Source of the DNA: Thermohalobaculum sp963822985
GTDB lineage: Bacteria > Pseudomonadota > Alphaproteobacteria > Rhodobacterales > Rhodobacteraceae
Length of the DNA stretch: 64,000 nucleotides
Assembly (NCBI GenBank): GCA_963822985.1
Contig: CAWGJU010000008.1
Span: 1-64,000, forward strand
Direction: 5' to 3'
In this document: piece by piece, positions 43,470-51,777 of the stretch
Numbering within the stretch: the stretch's first letter is position 1
Layout: each line of letters starts with the position of its first letter
The notes under the pieces: generated by a model
Told to the model about the DNA's origin: nothing
Database searches by the model: none
What the model saw: the letters and a program-made list of their open reading frames with translations, nothing else
Program-made: the position numbers and the translations under genes

Positions 43470-44720
43470 CTATTCGACGATTTCCGCCGTCTCGACGACG
43501 GCGTGAAAGAGGACGTTCGCGCTCTTCTCGGCCCATTCTGGCGTGATCTCCTCGGCCTCGTTGTGGCTGAGACCGTCCTTGCAGGGGCAGAAGATCATCG
43601 CGGTGGGCGCCACTCGGTTGATCCAGCAGGCGTCGTGCCCGGCGCCCGAGACGATGTCGCGATGGCTCAGGCCGAGCCGTTCGGCCGCGTCGCGCACGGC
43701 CTTGACGCAGGCACGGTCGAACTCGGGCGGGTCGAACTGGCCGACGATCTCGTGCTCGAAGCCGACGCCGAGGGTTTCGCAGAGCCTCGGCGCGCGCTCG
43801 ACGAGCTCGGCGGCCATCGCCTCCAGGGTCTCGAGCACATGGCTGCGGAAGTCGACGGTGAAGACCGCCCGGCCCGGAATGATGTTGCGGCTGTTGGGAT
43901 ATATGTCGACATGCCCGATGGCGCCGACGGCGTTCGGCTGGTGCTTCATGGCGATCTCGTGCACCAGCTCGGTGATCTGGGCGAGGCCGCGCCCGGCATT
44001 GCGGCGCATGGCCATGGGCGTGGACCCGGTGTGGCTTTCCTTGCCGATCACGGTGCACTGGATCCAGCGCAGGCCCTGCCCGTGCGTGACGACGCCGATG
44101 TCGATGCCCTCGGCCTCGAGGATCGGGCCCTGCTCGATGTGCAGCTCGAAGAGCGCCTTGATCGGCCGGTGGCCGACCGGCTCGTCGCCCTTCCAGCCGA
44201 TGCGCTCGAGCTCGGCGCCGAAGGATTTCCCGGCGGCGTCGGTCTTGGCGTAGGCATCCTCGAGCGGCAGCACGCCGGCGAAGACGGCCGAGGCCATCAT
44301 GGCGGGGGCGAAGCGCGTGCCCTCTTCATTCGTCCAGTTCACCACGACGACAGGATGGCGGGTCTTGATTTCGAGCCGGTTAAGCGTGCGGACAAGCTCG
44401 AGCCCACCGAGGACGCCGAGGACGCCGTCATACTTGCCCCCGGTCGGCTGGGTGTCGAGATGGCTGCCGACATAGACGGGCGGCAGGCTCGGCTCGGTGC
44501 CCTCGCGGCGGGCGAACATGGTGCCCATGGCGTCGACGCTGGTCGTCAGCCCCTCGGAATCGCACCAGGTCTTGAACAGCCGCCGACCCTCGGCATCGGC
44601 ATCGGTCAGCGTCTGGCGGTTGTTGCCGCCGGCGATGCCGGGGCCGATCCTGGCCATCTCCATGATCGAGTCCCAGAGGCGGGCGCCATCGATCTTCAGG
44701 TTCTCGCCGGGCGCTGCCAT
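43470..44720 (-). CDS. Beta-ureidopropionase / N-carbamoyl amidohydrolase (M20 family)
   Basis: This 416-residue Zn-dependent hydrolase should convert N-carbamoyl-beta-alanine to beta-alanine, CO2 and ammonia. Metal ligands appear as His87/Asp89 in GSHLDTQPTGG, Asp98 in KYDGVLG, Glu in NWTNEEGTRF, His in ELHIEQGP and the late His in CKDGLSHNEAEEI. The dimerisation domain lies in between (GKESHTGSTPMAMRRNAG). The allantoate amidohydrolase and hydantoinase-partner L-carbamoylase enzymes are close relatives, but the neighbouring dihydropyrimidinase and PreA/PreT genes favour the pyrimidine role. A GAGGTCCCC site precedes the ATG. Confidence 0.9.
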   Translation of the reverse strand: MAAPGENLKIDGARLWDSIMEMARIGPGIAGGNNRQTLTDADAEGRRLFKTWCDSEGLTTSVDAMGTMFARREGTEPSLPPVYVGSHLDTQPTGGKYDGVLGVLGGLELVRTLNRLEIKTRHPVVVVNWTNEEGTRFAPAMMASAVFAGVLPLEDAYAKTDAAGKSFGAELERIGWKGDEPVGHRPIKALFELHIEQGPILEAEGIDIGVVTHGQGLRWIQCTVIGKESHTGSTPMAMRRNAGRGLAQITELVHEIAMKHQPNAVGAIGHVDIYPNSRNIIPGRAVFTVDFRSHVLETLEAMAAELVERAPRLCETLGVGFEHEIVGQFDPPEFDRACVKAVRDAAERLGLSHRDIVSGAGHDACWINRVAPTAMIFCPCKDGLSHNEAEEITPEWAEKSANVLFHAVVETAEIVE

Positions 44721-44978
44721 GGGGACCTCGCATTAACCATTTGCGGGACGCTAGCGATGCGAGGGGATCGGTCAAGCGCCAGATCGTCTCAGAACGGGGC
44801 ATAGGCGTTTCGCACCGCGAGCGAAAGACCCCCCTATCCTGGGCACGCATACGCCCGGCGCGGCGGCAAGCCCCGAATTCGCTTTCGCCGTTGATCGCGG
44901 AAAGCTGCGGGCGGGGCCGAATTGACAGCCGCGCCCGCAAGATTGCCTATGGTGCTAGCCGCAACGGAATCAGTGCCC

Positions 44979-45788
44979 ATGCAGCTCCGCCACGCCGCCC
45001 TCGCCGTCTGGCTGACCGGATCGGTCGCGTTCGGGCAGGATGCCGCCACGCTGATGGCGCGGGGCGGCTGCCCGGGCTGCGACCTGACGCGCGCGGCGCT
45101 GCGCGCCGCCGAGCTGCCGGGCGCAGACTTCGGCCGCGCCAAGCTGATCGAGGCCGATCTGAAGGGCGCGGACCTGCGGGACGCGGTCTTCGCAGGCAGC
45201 TGGATGCAGCGCGCCGAGCTCGAGCGTGCGAACGTGGCGGGCGCCGACTTCACCGACGCTGGCATGCGCGAGGCCGATCTGGAGAAGGCCGATGCCAGCG
45301 GGGCGCGGTTCGTCGACGCCGATCTGCGCGACGGCGACCTCGAGAACGCCGTCATCGCCGGCGCGGATTTCAGTGGGGCCGACCTGCGCCATGCGCTGCT
45401 GCGCCGGGCCGAGGGCCGGGGCGCGATCTTCCGCGGCGCGCTGATGGAGGGGACCGATTTGGAGCGCGCCGTGCTGACCGAGGCCGATTTCACCAAGGCG
45501 CGTCTTGGCGGCGCCGACCTCGACCGGGCTGACCTGTCCGGCGCGTCCTTCGCCGGCGCCGACCTCGGGCGGGCGCGGCTGTCGAGCACGAACCTGTCCG
45601 GCGCCGACCTGACCGATGCCGCCCTCGGAGGCGCGCTGATGCGGCGAACCGACCTCTCCGGCGCCGATCTCAGCGGCGCCGACGGGCTCTCGGCGGCCCA
45701 GCTCGCGCTAGCCTGCGGCGACGCCGAGACGCGCCTGCCCAAGGGCATGTCGATCAAGACCTGCGGGGCCGAGGACAGGGACGAGTGA
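44979..45788 (+). CDS. Secreted pentapeptide-repeat protein
   Basis: A 269-residue protein with a signal peptide (MQLRHAALAVWLTGSVAFG, then QDA) followed by many tandem A(D/N)Lxx units such as ADLKGADLRDAVFAGS and ADLDRADLSGASFAGADLG. These form a right-handed quadrilateral beta-helix. The mature N-terminus has a CPGCDL pair and a further Cys pair lies near the C-terminus (LACGDAE, IKTCGAE), suggesting disulfides. The start at 44979 is chosen because it gives the signal peptide directly; an in-frame start at 44922 is longer. It is divergent from the ureidopropionase gene. Function is unknown. Confidence 0.85.
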   Translation: MQLRHAALAVWLTGSVAFGQDAATLMARGGCPGCDLTRAALRAAELPGADFGRAKLIEADLKGADLRDAVFAGSWMQRAELERANVAGADFTDAGMREADLEKADASGARFVDADLRDGDLENAVIAGADFSGADLRHALLRRAEGRGAIFRGALMEGTDLERAVLTEADFTKARLGGADLDRADLSGASFAGADLGRARLSSTNLSGADLTDAALGGALMRRTDLSGADLSGADGLSAAQLALACGDAETRLPKGMSIKTCGAEDRDE

Positions 45789-45838
45789 GGCGCGGGCTGC
45801 GGTCGGGCCAGGCGCTGGGTTGCGCGAGCCTTGGGCAT

Positions 45839-45861
45839 GGGTGGGGTGCAAGCACCCACCC
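45839..45861. terminator. GGTGGGT-type hairpin between convergent genes, copy 3
   Basis: GGGTGGGGTGC and GCACCCACCC form a hairpin with an AA loop and one bulged G. It lies between the ends of the pentapeptide gene and preA, reaching the preA stop codon. It is related to the elements at 10114-10136 and 32884-32902 and could end transcription from either side. Confidence 0.45.
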
Positions 45862-47162
45862 TACTCCGCGGCGACGCGCATCGGGTTGTTGGGGTGCGTG
45901 GTCCAGTCGCCGTGGCCGGGCGGCACGGTGCGGCCGGTGCGCGGGTCGACGGTGCCTGGGGCGAGGCGCTCCATGGTGATGCAGTTCTCGACCGGGCAGA
46001 CGTTGACGCACAGGTTGCAGGCAACGCATTCGGCGTCGATCACCTCGAAGACGCGGCCGGGGTTGAGCGCGATCGCCTGGTGGCTAGTGTCCTCGCAGGC
46101 GGCAAAGCAGCGGCCACATTTGATGCAGAGCGCCTGGTCGATGCGGGCCTTGGTGACGTAGTTGAGGTTCAGCCGCTCCCAGTTGACCACGTTCGGCACG
46201 GCGCGGCCGCGGAAGGCCTCGACGTCGGCGTGGCCCTTCTCGTCCATCCAGGCGGCGAGGCCCTGGGCCATCTCGGTGACGACCCGAAAGCCATAGGTCA
46301 TCGCCGCCGTGCAGATCTGCACGTTGCCGGCGCCCAGCGCCATGAACTCGGCGGCGTCGCGCCAAGTGGTGATGCCGCCGATCCCGCTGATCGGCAGGCC
46401 GGCGGTCTCCGGGTCGCGGGCGATCTCGGCCACCATGTTGAGCGCGATCGGCTTCACCGCCGGGCCGCAATAGCCGCCATGCGACCCCTTGCCGTCGATC
46501 TCGGGCTCGGGGCTCATGCTGTCGAGATTGACGGAGGTGATCGACGAGACGGTATTGATCAGGCTGACGGCGTCGGCGCCGCCCTTTTTTGCGGCCCGCG
46601 CGGGATAGCGGATGTCGGTGATGTTGGGTGTCAGCTTGACAATCACCGGCATCCGGGTCGCCTGCTTGCACCAACGGGCGACCATCTCGATGTACTCGGG
46701 CACCTGGCCGACGGCGCTGCCCATGCCGCGCTCGGACATGCCATGCGGGCAGCCGAAGTTGAGCTCGACCCCGTCGGCGCCGGTGTCCTCGACGAGCTTG
46801 AGGATGTCGGACCAGCAGGGCTGCTCGCAGGGTACCATCAGCGAGACCACCAGCGCGCGGTCAGGCCAGGCGCGTTTGACGGCCTTGATCTCGTCGAGGT
46901 TCACCTGCAGCGGGCGGTCAGTGATCAGCTCGATGTTGTTCATCGCCAGCACGCGGCGGTCGGCGCCGTAGACGACGCCATAGCGCGGGCCGTTGACGTT
47001 GACGATGTGCGGGTCGAGGCCCAGCGTCTTCCAGACGGCGCCGCCCCAGCCGGCGCGGAAGGCGCGCTCGACATTATAGGCCTTGTCGGTCGGTGGCGCC
47101 GAGGCCAGCCAGAACGGGTTAGGCGAGCTGATGCCGGCGAAGGTGCTGGCGAGGTTGGCCAT
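45861..47162 (-). CDS. preA: NAD-dependent dihydropyrimidine dehydrogenase subunit PreA
   Basis: The 433-residue catalytic subunit reduces uracil and thymine. An FMN-binding TIM barrel covers residues 1-320 (SPNPFWLASAPPTDKAYNVE, ELNFGCPHGMSERGMGSAVG, VKLTPNITDI, GIGGITTWRDAAEFM). It is followed by a two-cluster ferredoxin domain with CIKCGRCFAACEDTSH and CVACNLCVNVCPVENC. Catalytic Cys is expected in the CPHGMSERGMG loop region. A GGAGG site lies upstream of ATG 47162. PreA normally pairs with PreT, which is encoded at 48299-49699, with two unrelated genes in between. Confidence 0.96.
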   Translation of the reverse strand: MANLASTFAGISSPNPFWLASAPPTDKAYNVERAFRAGWGGAVWKTLGLDPHIVNVNGPRYGVVYGADRRVLAMNNIELITDRPLQVNLDEIKAVKRAWPDRALVVSLMVPCEQPCWSDILKLVEDTGADGVELNFGCPHGMSERGMGSAVGQVPEYIEMVARWCKQATRMPVIVKLTPNITDIRYPARAAKKGGADAVSLINTVSSITSVNLDSMSPEPEIDGKGSHGGYCGPAVKPIALNMVAEIARDPETAGLPISGIGGITTWRDAAEFMALGAGNVQICTAAMTYGFRVVTEMAQGLAAWMDEKGHADVEAFRGRAVPNVVNWERLNLNYVTKARIDQALCIKCGRCFAACEDTSHQAIALNPGRVFEVIDAECVACNLCVNVCPVENCITMERLAPGTVDPRTGRTVPPGHGDWTTHPNNPMRVAAE

Positions 47163-47174
47163 GTGCGGGGCCTC

Positions 47175-47528
47175 CTATGCGTCGACGATGGGCTCGAAGC
47201 CGCCAAAGATCATGCGCTTGCCGTCGAAGGGCATCGGGTTGGCGGCGGGCTCGAAGCGCGGGTCCTTCATCATCTCGGCCATGGCGCGGTCGCGGGTCGC
47301 CTTGTCGGGCCATTCGACCCAGGAGAAGACGACCGTCTCGTCGGGGCCGCGCTTGACGGCCATGGGGAACGAGGTGACCTCACCCTCGGGCACGTCGTCG
47401 CCCCAGCACTCGACGACGCGCAGCGCGCCGAAATCCTTGAAGATGGGCGCGAAACCCGCGGCATGCGTGCGGAACGTCTCGCGGTTGGCGGTGGGCACGG
47501 CGATCACGAAGCCATCGACATAAGCCAT
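47175..47528 (-). CDS. DUF1428 family protein
   Basis: A 117-residue protein with MAYVDGFVIAVPTANRETF, VVECWGDDVPEGEVTSFPMA, VVFSWVEWPDKATRDRAMAEM and DGKRMIFGGFEPIV. This is the DUF1428 dimeric alpha-beta barrel fold of unknown function, structurally like small monooxygenases. It starts with a perfect GGAGGA site, 10 bp after the methyltransferase stop and 12 bp before preA, so it is part of the preT-methyltransferase-DUF1428-preA unit. Confidence 0.9.
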   Translation of the reverse strand: MAYVDGFVIAVPTANRETFRTHAAGFAPIFKDFGALRVVECWGDDVPEGEVTSFPMAVKRGPDETVVFSWVEWPDKATRDRAMAEMMKDPRFEPAANPMPFDGKRMIFGGFEPIVDA

Positions 47529-47538
47529 GAGGTCCTCC

Positions 47539-48369
47539 TTAGTCGGGCAGGCGCAGGATCATCTCGACGGGGGCGAGGCGGCCGGCCTCGATGTTGGCGA
47601 TCATGTTGCCGATCATCGCCTGGCGCGCCTCCTCGCCCATCAGCAGGTGGATGCCGGTCGGCGGCATGCCATGCTCGGCGATGCGGGCGCGCATCCGGGT
47701 GAAGAAGTCGAGCGCGAAGTCGCGGCGGTTGCGCTCGGCGACCGGGGCGAAGCCGGCGGCCGAGGCGGCGGCGCGATAGGCATCCGGCGTGTCGACGAAG
47801 CTGGTCTGGGGCGTGCGCGCCCAGGGCACCGGGTAGGCCACGTCACCCTCGCCGATGCGCATCACCTCGTAGACGAGGAAGTGGGCGCCGGGGCGCAGGA
47901 CGCGCGCGGCCTCGGCCATCAGGCGGGGCTTGTCCTCGATGTTCATGCCGACATGGATCAGCGTCGCGAGGTCGAAACCGGACTCCTCGAAGGGCATGTC
48001 GAGCGCGCTGCCCTGCCGGAAGTCGACGCGGTCGTCCAGGCCGACGAGCGCGGTCAGCGCGGTCGCCGTCTCGACGAATTCGCGGGTCAGGTCGATGCCG
48101 GTGACGCGGGCGCCGCTGCGCTCGGCGATCAGCCGGGCGGTGCCGCCGATGCCCGAGCCGATGTCGAGCACGGACAGATGCGGGTCCAGCGATACCTGGG
48201 CCAGCAGCTCCTCGGTCGCCGCGGCGCCGCCGATGTGGAACTCGTCGACGGGCTTGAGGTCGGCCGTGGACGGGCGGTCCGGGTCGATCCCGGCTTGCTC
48301 AAGCCCCCGGCGGATGCGCTCGAGCAGGCTGCCCGTCGTGTAGTGGCTCTCGACCGGGTTGCTGGACAT
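47539..48369 (-). CDS. Class I SAM-dependent methyltransferase
   Basis: A 276-residue enzyme. SAM-binding motif I is LDIGSGIGGTARLIAE (near residues 69-84), the acidic residue following is in VTGIDLTREF, and motif post-I/II includes FRQGSALDMPFEESGFDL. The N-terminal PVDEFHIGGAAATEEL helix block places it with the UbiE/small-molecule O- or C-methyltransferases. Its start lies 71 bp inside the 3' end of preT, with GAGGAG upstream. Its presence between the two subunits of dihydropyrimidine dehydrogenase is unusual. The acceptor is unknown. Confidence 0.88.
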   Translation of the reverse strand: MSSNPVESHYTTGSLLERIRRGLEQAGIDPDRPSTADLKPVDEFHIGGAAATEELLAQVSLDPHLSVLDIGSGIGGTARLIAERSGARVTGIDLTREFVETATALTALVGLDDRVDFRQGSALDMPFEESGFDLATLIHVGMNIEDKPRLMAEAARVLRPGAHFLVYEVMRIGEGDVAYPVPWARTPQTSFVDTPDAYRAAASAAGFAPVAERNRRDFALDFFTRMRARIAEHGMPPTGIHLLMGEEARQAMIGNMIANIEAGRLAPVEMILRLPD

Positions 48370-49699
48370 GCGCGGTCTCCTCGTTCAGCGCACGGTGGAT
48401 GCTCTCGGCGGCGTCGCGCCCCTGGGCGACGGCGGTGACGGTCAGGTCGTCGCCCACGTTCGTGCAGTCGCCGGCTGCCCAGATGCCGGCGATGGAGGTG
48501 CGGCCCTGGGTGTCGACGGCGATGCGCCCGCGGTCGAGCGCGACGCCGTCGGGAGCGCCGGCAAGGGTCTGCCCGATGGCGACCAGCACCTGGTCGGCGG
48601 CGATTGCCACCGTCTCGCCCGTGCCCTCGATGCCGTTCGGGCCGGGGCGGGTGTATTCGAGCTCGATGGCGAGCGCCGGCCCGGACGCGGCGACGCGCAC
48701 CGGGCGGAGCCGGTCGCGGATGGTGACGCCCCGGGACGCGGCGAGGTCCTGCTCCCAGCGGCTGGCGCCCATCTCGGCGCGGCTGCGGCGGTAGGCGATG
48801 GTGACGGTCTCGGCGCCGAGCAGCCGCGCCTGCACCGCGGCGTCGATGGCCGTCATGCCGCCGCCGATGACCAGCACGTTTCGCCCCACCGGGATGGTCT
48901 CGCGCGCGTCCTGGCGGATGCGGGCGATGAAGCCTGTGGCGCTCTCGACACCCGGCAGGCCGGCGCCCGGCACGTCGGCGCCGGCGGCGCCGAGCGCGTT
49001 GACGCCGGCAAGGCCCAGCGCCAGCACCACCGCATCGTGCCGGGTGCGCAGCTCGTCCAGCATCAGATCGCGGCCGAGCGCCTGGCCGCGGCGGAGCTCG
49101 ATGCCGCCCAGGCCAAGCAGCCAGTCGAGCTCGGCTTGCGCGAAGTCGTCCACCGACTTGTAGGCAGCGATGCCGTATTCGTTGAGGCCGCCGCCCTTGG
49201 GGCGCGCGTCGTAGACGACGACGTCGTGGCCGTGCAGCGCGAGGCGGTGCGCGGCGGCGAGGCCGGCCGGGCCGGCGCCGACGACGCCGACCGTCCGCCC
49301 GGTGCCGGGCGCTCGGGCATAGGGCTGGCCGTGCGGCATCTGGGCGTCGGTCGCATACCGCTGAAGGCGGGCGATCTGCACGGGCTCGCCCTCCGCCGTC
49401 TCGCGCACGCATGCCTCCTCGCACAGCGTCTCGACGGGGCAGACGCGCGCACACATGCCGCCGAGGATGTTCGAGTCGAAGATCGTCCTGGCCGCCTCGC
49501 GCGGCCGACCGGCGCCGATCTGCCGGATGAACATCGGGATGTCGATGCCCGTCGGGCAGGCCGTTACACACGGCGCCTCATAGCAGAAATAGCAGCGGTC
49601 GGCCGCCACCAGCGCCTCGTGCGGGGTCAGCGCCGGCGTCAGCTCGGCGAAGTTGGCGGCGAGCGCCTCGGGCGGCAGGCGGCCGGCGGCGAGTGTCAT
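48299..49699 (-). CDS. preT: Dihydropyrimidine dehydrogenase NAD-linked subunit PreT
   Basis: The 466-residue electron-transfer subunit resembles the glutamate synthase small chain. Cluster-binding N-terminal cysteines are in CYFCYEAPCVTACPTGIDIP and CARVCPVETLCEEACV. FAD binding is at VGVVGAGPAGLAAAHRL and NAD(P) binding at VLVIGGGMTAIDAAVQARL. GIWAAGDCTNVGDDLT near the end contacts FAD. It passes electrons from NADH to PreA. The start at 49699 has GAGGAC upstream. The last 23 or so residues overlap the methyltransferase start and appear to be a non-conserved tail. Confidence 0.93.
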   Translation of the reverse strand: MTLAAGRLPPEALAANFAELTPALTPHEALVAADRCYFCYEAPCVTACPTGIDIPMFIRQIGAGRPREAARTIFDSNILGGMCARVCPVETLCEEACVRETAEGEPVQIARLQRYATDAQMPHGQPYARAPGTGRTVGVVGAGPAGLAAAHRLALHGHDVVVYDARPKGGGLNEYGIAAYKSVDDFAQAELDWLLGLGGIELRRGQALGRDLMLDELRTRHDAVVLALGLAGVNALGAAGADVPGAGLPGVESATGFIARIRQDARETIPVGRNVLVIGGGMTAIDAAVQARLLGAETVTIAYRRSRAEMGASRWEQDLAASRGVTIRDRLRPVRVAASGPALAIELEYTRPGPNGIEGTGETVAIAADQVLVAIGQTLAGAPDGVALDRGRIAVDTQGRTSIAGIWAAGDCTNVGDDLTVTAVAQGRDAAESIHRALNEETAHVQQPGREPLHDGQPARAHPPGA

Positions 49700-49754
49700 C
49701 CATGTCCTCGTGGCTGCGCCGAAAACCGCACTCTGGCGCGGTTCGGCCGCCCGA

Positions 49755-50876
49755 TCAAAGGGAAGTTGCGAGCGACCGGCCGGCATCCTTGGCCTCGGCC
49801 GGCCGGTGCTCGCGCAGGAGCGCGGTGAGGATCGCCGTCGGGTTGACGATGCCAAGGGGGCCGTCGTCGCCGGCGATGACGATGGGGGCCGCGTCCTCGC
49901 ATTGCGCGCGGATGAGCTCGCGCAGCGGCGTGGTGGCGGGCAGCACCCGCGCCTGGGCCGGCACGGCGACGAGGCCACCGCCCGGCGTCAGCGGGTGCAT
50001 CACCTCGGCGGCCGTCAGCACGTTCAGCGGGTTCATGTGCGCGACGAACTCGGCGACATAGTCGGTCGAGGGTTGAAGCACGATGTTCTGCGGCGTGTCG
50101 AGCTGGACGATGCGGCCGCCCTCCATGATGGCGATGCGGTTGCCGATCTTCAGCGCCTCGTCAAGGTCGTGGCTGACGAAGACGATGGTGCGGCCGAGGC
50201 TCGCCTGGAATTCGAGCAGCTCGTCCTGCAGCTTGGCGCGGATCAGCGGGTCGAGCGCCGAGAAGGGCTCGTCCATCAGCAGGATCGGCGCCTCGGTGGC
50301 GAAGGCGCGGGCGAGGCCGACGCGCTGCTGCATGCCGCCCGAGAGCTGGTGGACGCGGCGCTCGGCCCAGGCGTCGAGATGCACGAGTTCCAGCTGCGCC
50401 AGGGCGCGCTTGCGGCGCTCGGGCGCGGAGACGCCGGCGAGCTCGAGCCCGAAGGCGACGTTGTCGAGCACCGTGCGCCAGGGCAGCAGGCCGAACGCCT
50501 GAAAGACCATCGAGACGCATTCACGGCGCAGCCGCTTGAGCTCGGCCGCGCTGCAGCCGGGCAGGCGGCAGGACCAGTCGCCGTCGCGCACGGTGACATG
50601 GCCGCGCACGATCGGGTTGAGGCCGTTCACCGCGCGGATCAGCGTCGACTTGCCCGAGCCCGAGAGGCCCATGAGGACGACGATCTCGCCCTCCATCACC
50701 TCGAGCGAACAGTCATGGACGCCGAGGATCTGGCCCGTCTCCGTCTGGATCTCCTCGCGGCTGCGGCCGGCGTCCATCAGGGGCAAGGCATGGCCCGGCG
50801 CGTCGCCGAAGACGATCGAGACCTCGTCGAAGGTGATCTTCGGCGTCGGGTTCGGGATCGGGGTCGGGGCCGACAT
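49755..50876 (-). CDS. choV: Choline/betaine ABC transporter ATP-binding protein with CBS domain
   Basis: A 373-residue ATPase of the ProV/OpuAA/ChoV group. Walker A is GLSGSGKST, the signature is LSGGMQQR, Walker B is ILLMDEPFSALDP and the switch is FVSHDLDEALKIG. The C-terminus (from about residue 290) is a CBS-like domain (LTAAEVMHPL, APIVIAGDDGPLGIVNPTAI) that in relatives senses ionic strength or nucleotides. The N-terminal extension before Walker A is the usual one for quaternary-amine importers. It follows the permease gene with a TGATG overlap. Confidence 0.93.
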   Translation of the reverse strand: MSAPTPIPNPTPKITFDEVSIVFGDAPGHALPLMDAGRSREEIQTETGQILGVHDCSLEVMEGEIVVLMGLSGSGKSTLIRAVNGLNPIVRGHVTVRDGDWSCRLPGCSAAELKRLRRECVSMVFQAFGLLPWRTVLDNVAFGLELAGVSAPERRKRALAQLELVHLDAWAERRVHQLSGGMQQRVGLARAFATEAPILLMDEPFSALDPLIRAKLQDELLEFQASLGRTIVFVSHDLDEALKIGNRIAIMEGGRIVQLDTPQNIVLQPSTDYVAEFVAHMNPLNVLTAAEVMHPLTPGGGLVAVPAQARVLPATTPLRELIRAQCEDAAPIVIAGDDGPLGIVNPTAILTALLREHRPAEAKDAGRSLATSL

Positions 50877-51766
50877 CACGCGACCCGCCGGCGGAACATG
50901 CGGTCGAGGATGATGGCGATCAGCACGATGGCTATGCCGACCTCGAAGCCCTTGGCGATGTTCACCTGGTTGAGCGCCCTCAGCGTCGGCACGCCCAGCC
51001 CGTCGGCGCCGACAAGCGCGGCGATCACCACCATCGAGAGCGACAGCATGATCGTCTGCGTCAGACCGGCCATGATCTGCGGCATGGCGAAAGGCAGCTC
51101 GACCTTCCAGAGCAGCTGGTGCCGGGTCGCGCCGAAGGCCTGGCCCGCCTCGAGCAGCGGCGCGGGGGTCGAGGTGATGCCGAGATGCGTCAGGCGAATG
51201 GGCGCCGGGATGGCGAAGATCACCGTGGCGATCAGCCCCGGTACCATCCCGAGCCCGAAGAGGATCAGGGCCGGGATCAGGTAGACGAAGGTCGGGATCG
51301 TCTGCATCAGGTCGAGCACCGGCTGCAGCGCCGTGTAGAGCCACGGCCGCCGCGCCGCGGCGATGCCGATGGGCACGCCGACGCCCATGCAGACCAGCGT
51401 CGAGGCGAGCACCAGAGCCAGCGTCTCGGTCGTCTCCTCCCAATAGCCCTGGTTCACGATCAGCAGCAGCCCGGCCGCGACGAAGACGGCAAAGCCGACC
51501 GAGCGTCGGAGCCACCAGGCGAGCGCCGTCACGGCGGCGATGACGATCAGCGGATGCGGCGTCTGCAGGCACCACAGGAGCGCGCCGATGACGCTGTCGA
51601 GCGCCGCCGAGAGCCCGTCGAAGAACCAGGCGCCGTGCAGCGTCAGCCAGTCGACGACGGCCTGCGCCCAGTCGCCGATCGGAATCTTGTAGGCCCTTAT
51701 CCACTCCATTGGCCGCGCCCCCCAAGCACCGGGCGGGAGGCCGGTCAGGCCGCCGCGCCCGGTCAT
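50876..51766 (-). CDS. choW: Choline/betaine ABC transporter permease
   Basis: A 296-residue permease of the ProW/OpuAB/ChoW type with about seven membrane segments. The start at 51766 uses GAGGCGA, which overlaps the choX stop; ATG 51709 (MEWIRAYKIPIGDW) is the alternative and matches the family start well. The region FGATRHQLLWKVELPFAMPQ is the EAA loop contacting ATPase. PTFVYLIPALILFGLGMVPG is a typical membrane segment of this group. It works with ChoX and ChoV. Confidence 0.93.
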   Translation of the reverse strand: MTGRGGLTGLPPGAWGARPMEWIRAYKIPIGDWAQAVVDWLTLHGAWFFDGLSAALDSVIGALLWCLQTPHPLIVIAAVTALAWWLRRSVGFAVFVAAGLLLIVNQGYWEETTETLALVLASTLVCMGVGVPIGIAAARRPWLYTALQPVLDLMQTIPTFVYLIPALILFGLGMVPGLIATVIFAIPAPIRLTHLGITSTPAPLLEAGQAFGATRHQLLWKVELPFAMPQIMAGLTQTIMLSLSMVVIAALVGADGLGVPTLRALNQVNIAKGFEVGIAIVLIAIILDRMFRRRVA

Positions 51767-51777
51767 AAGCCGTCGCC

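Noticed and set aside
44834..46024. Long Ser/Ala-rich open frame antisense to the pentapeptide-repeat gene
   Set aside because: Its apparent repeats are the reverse complement of the pentapeptide codons, and it runs on into preA. It is a shadow frame.
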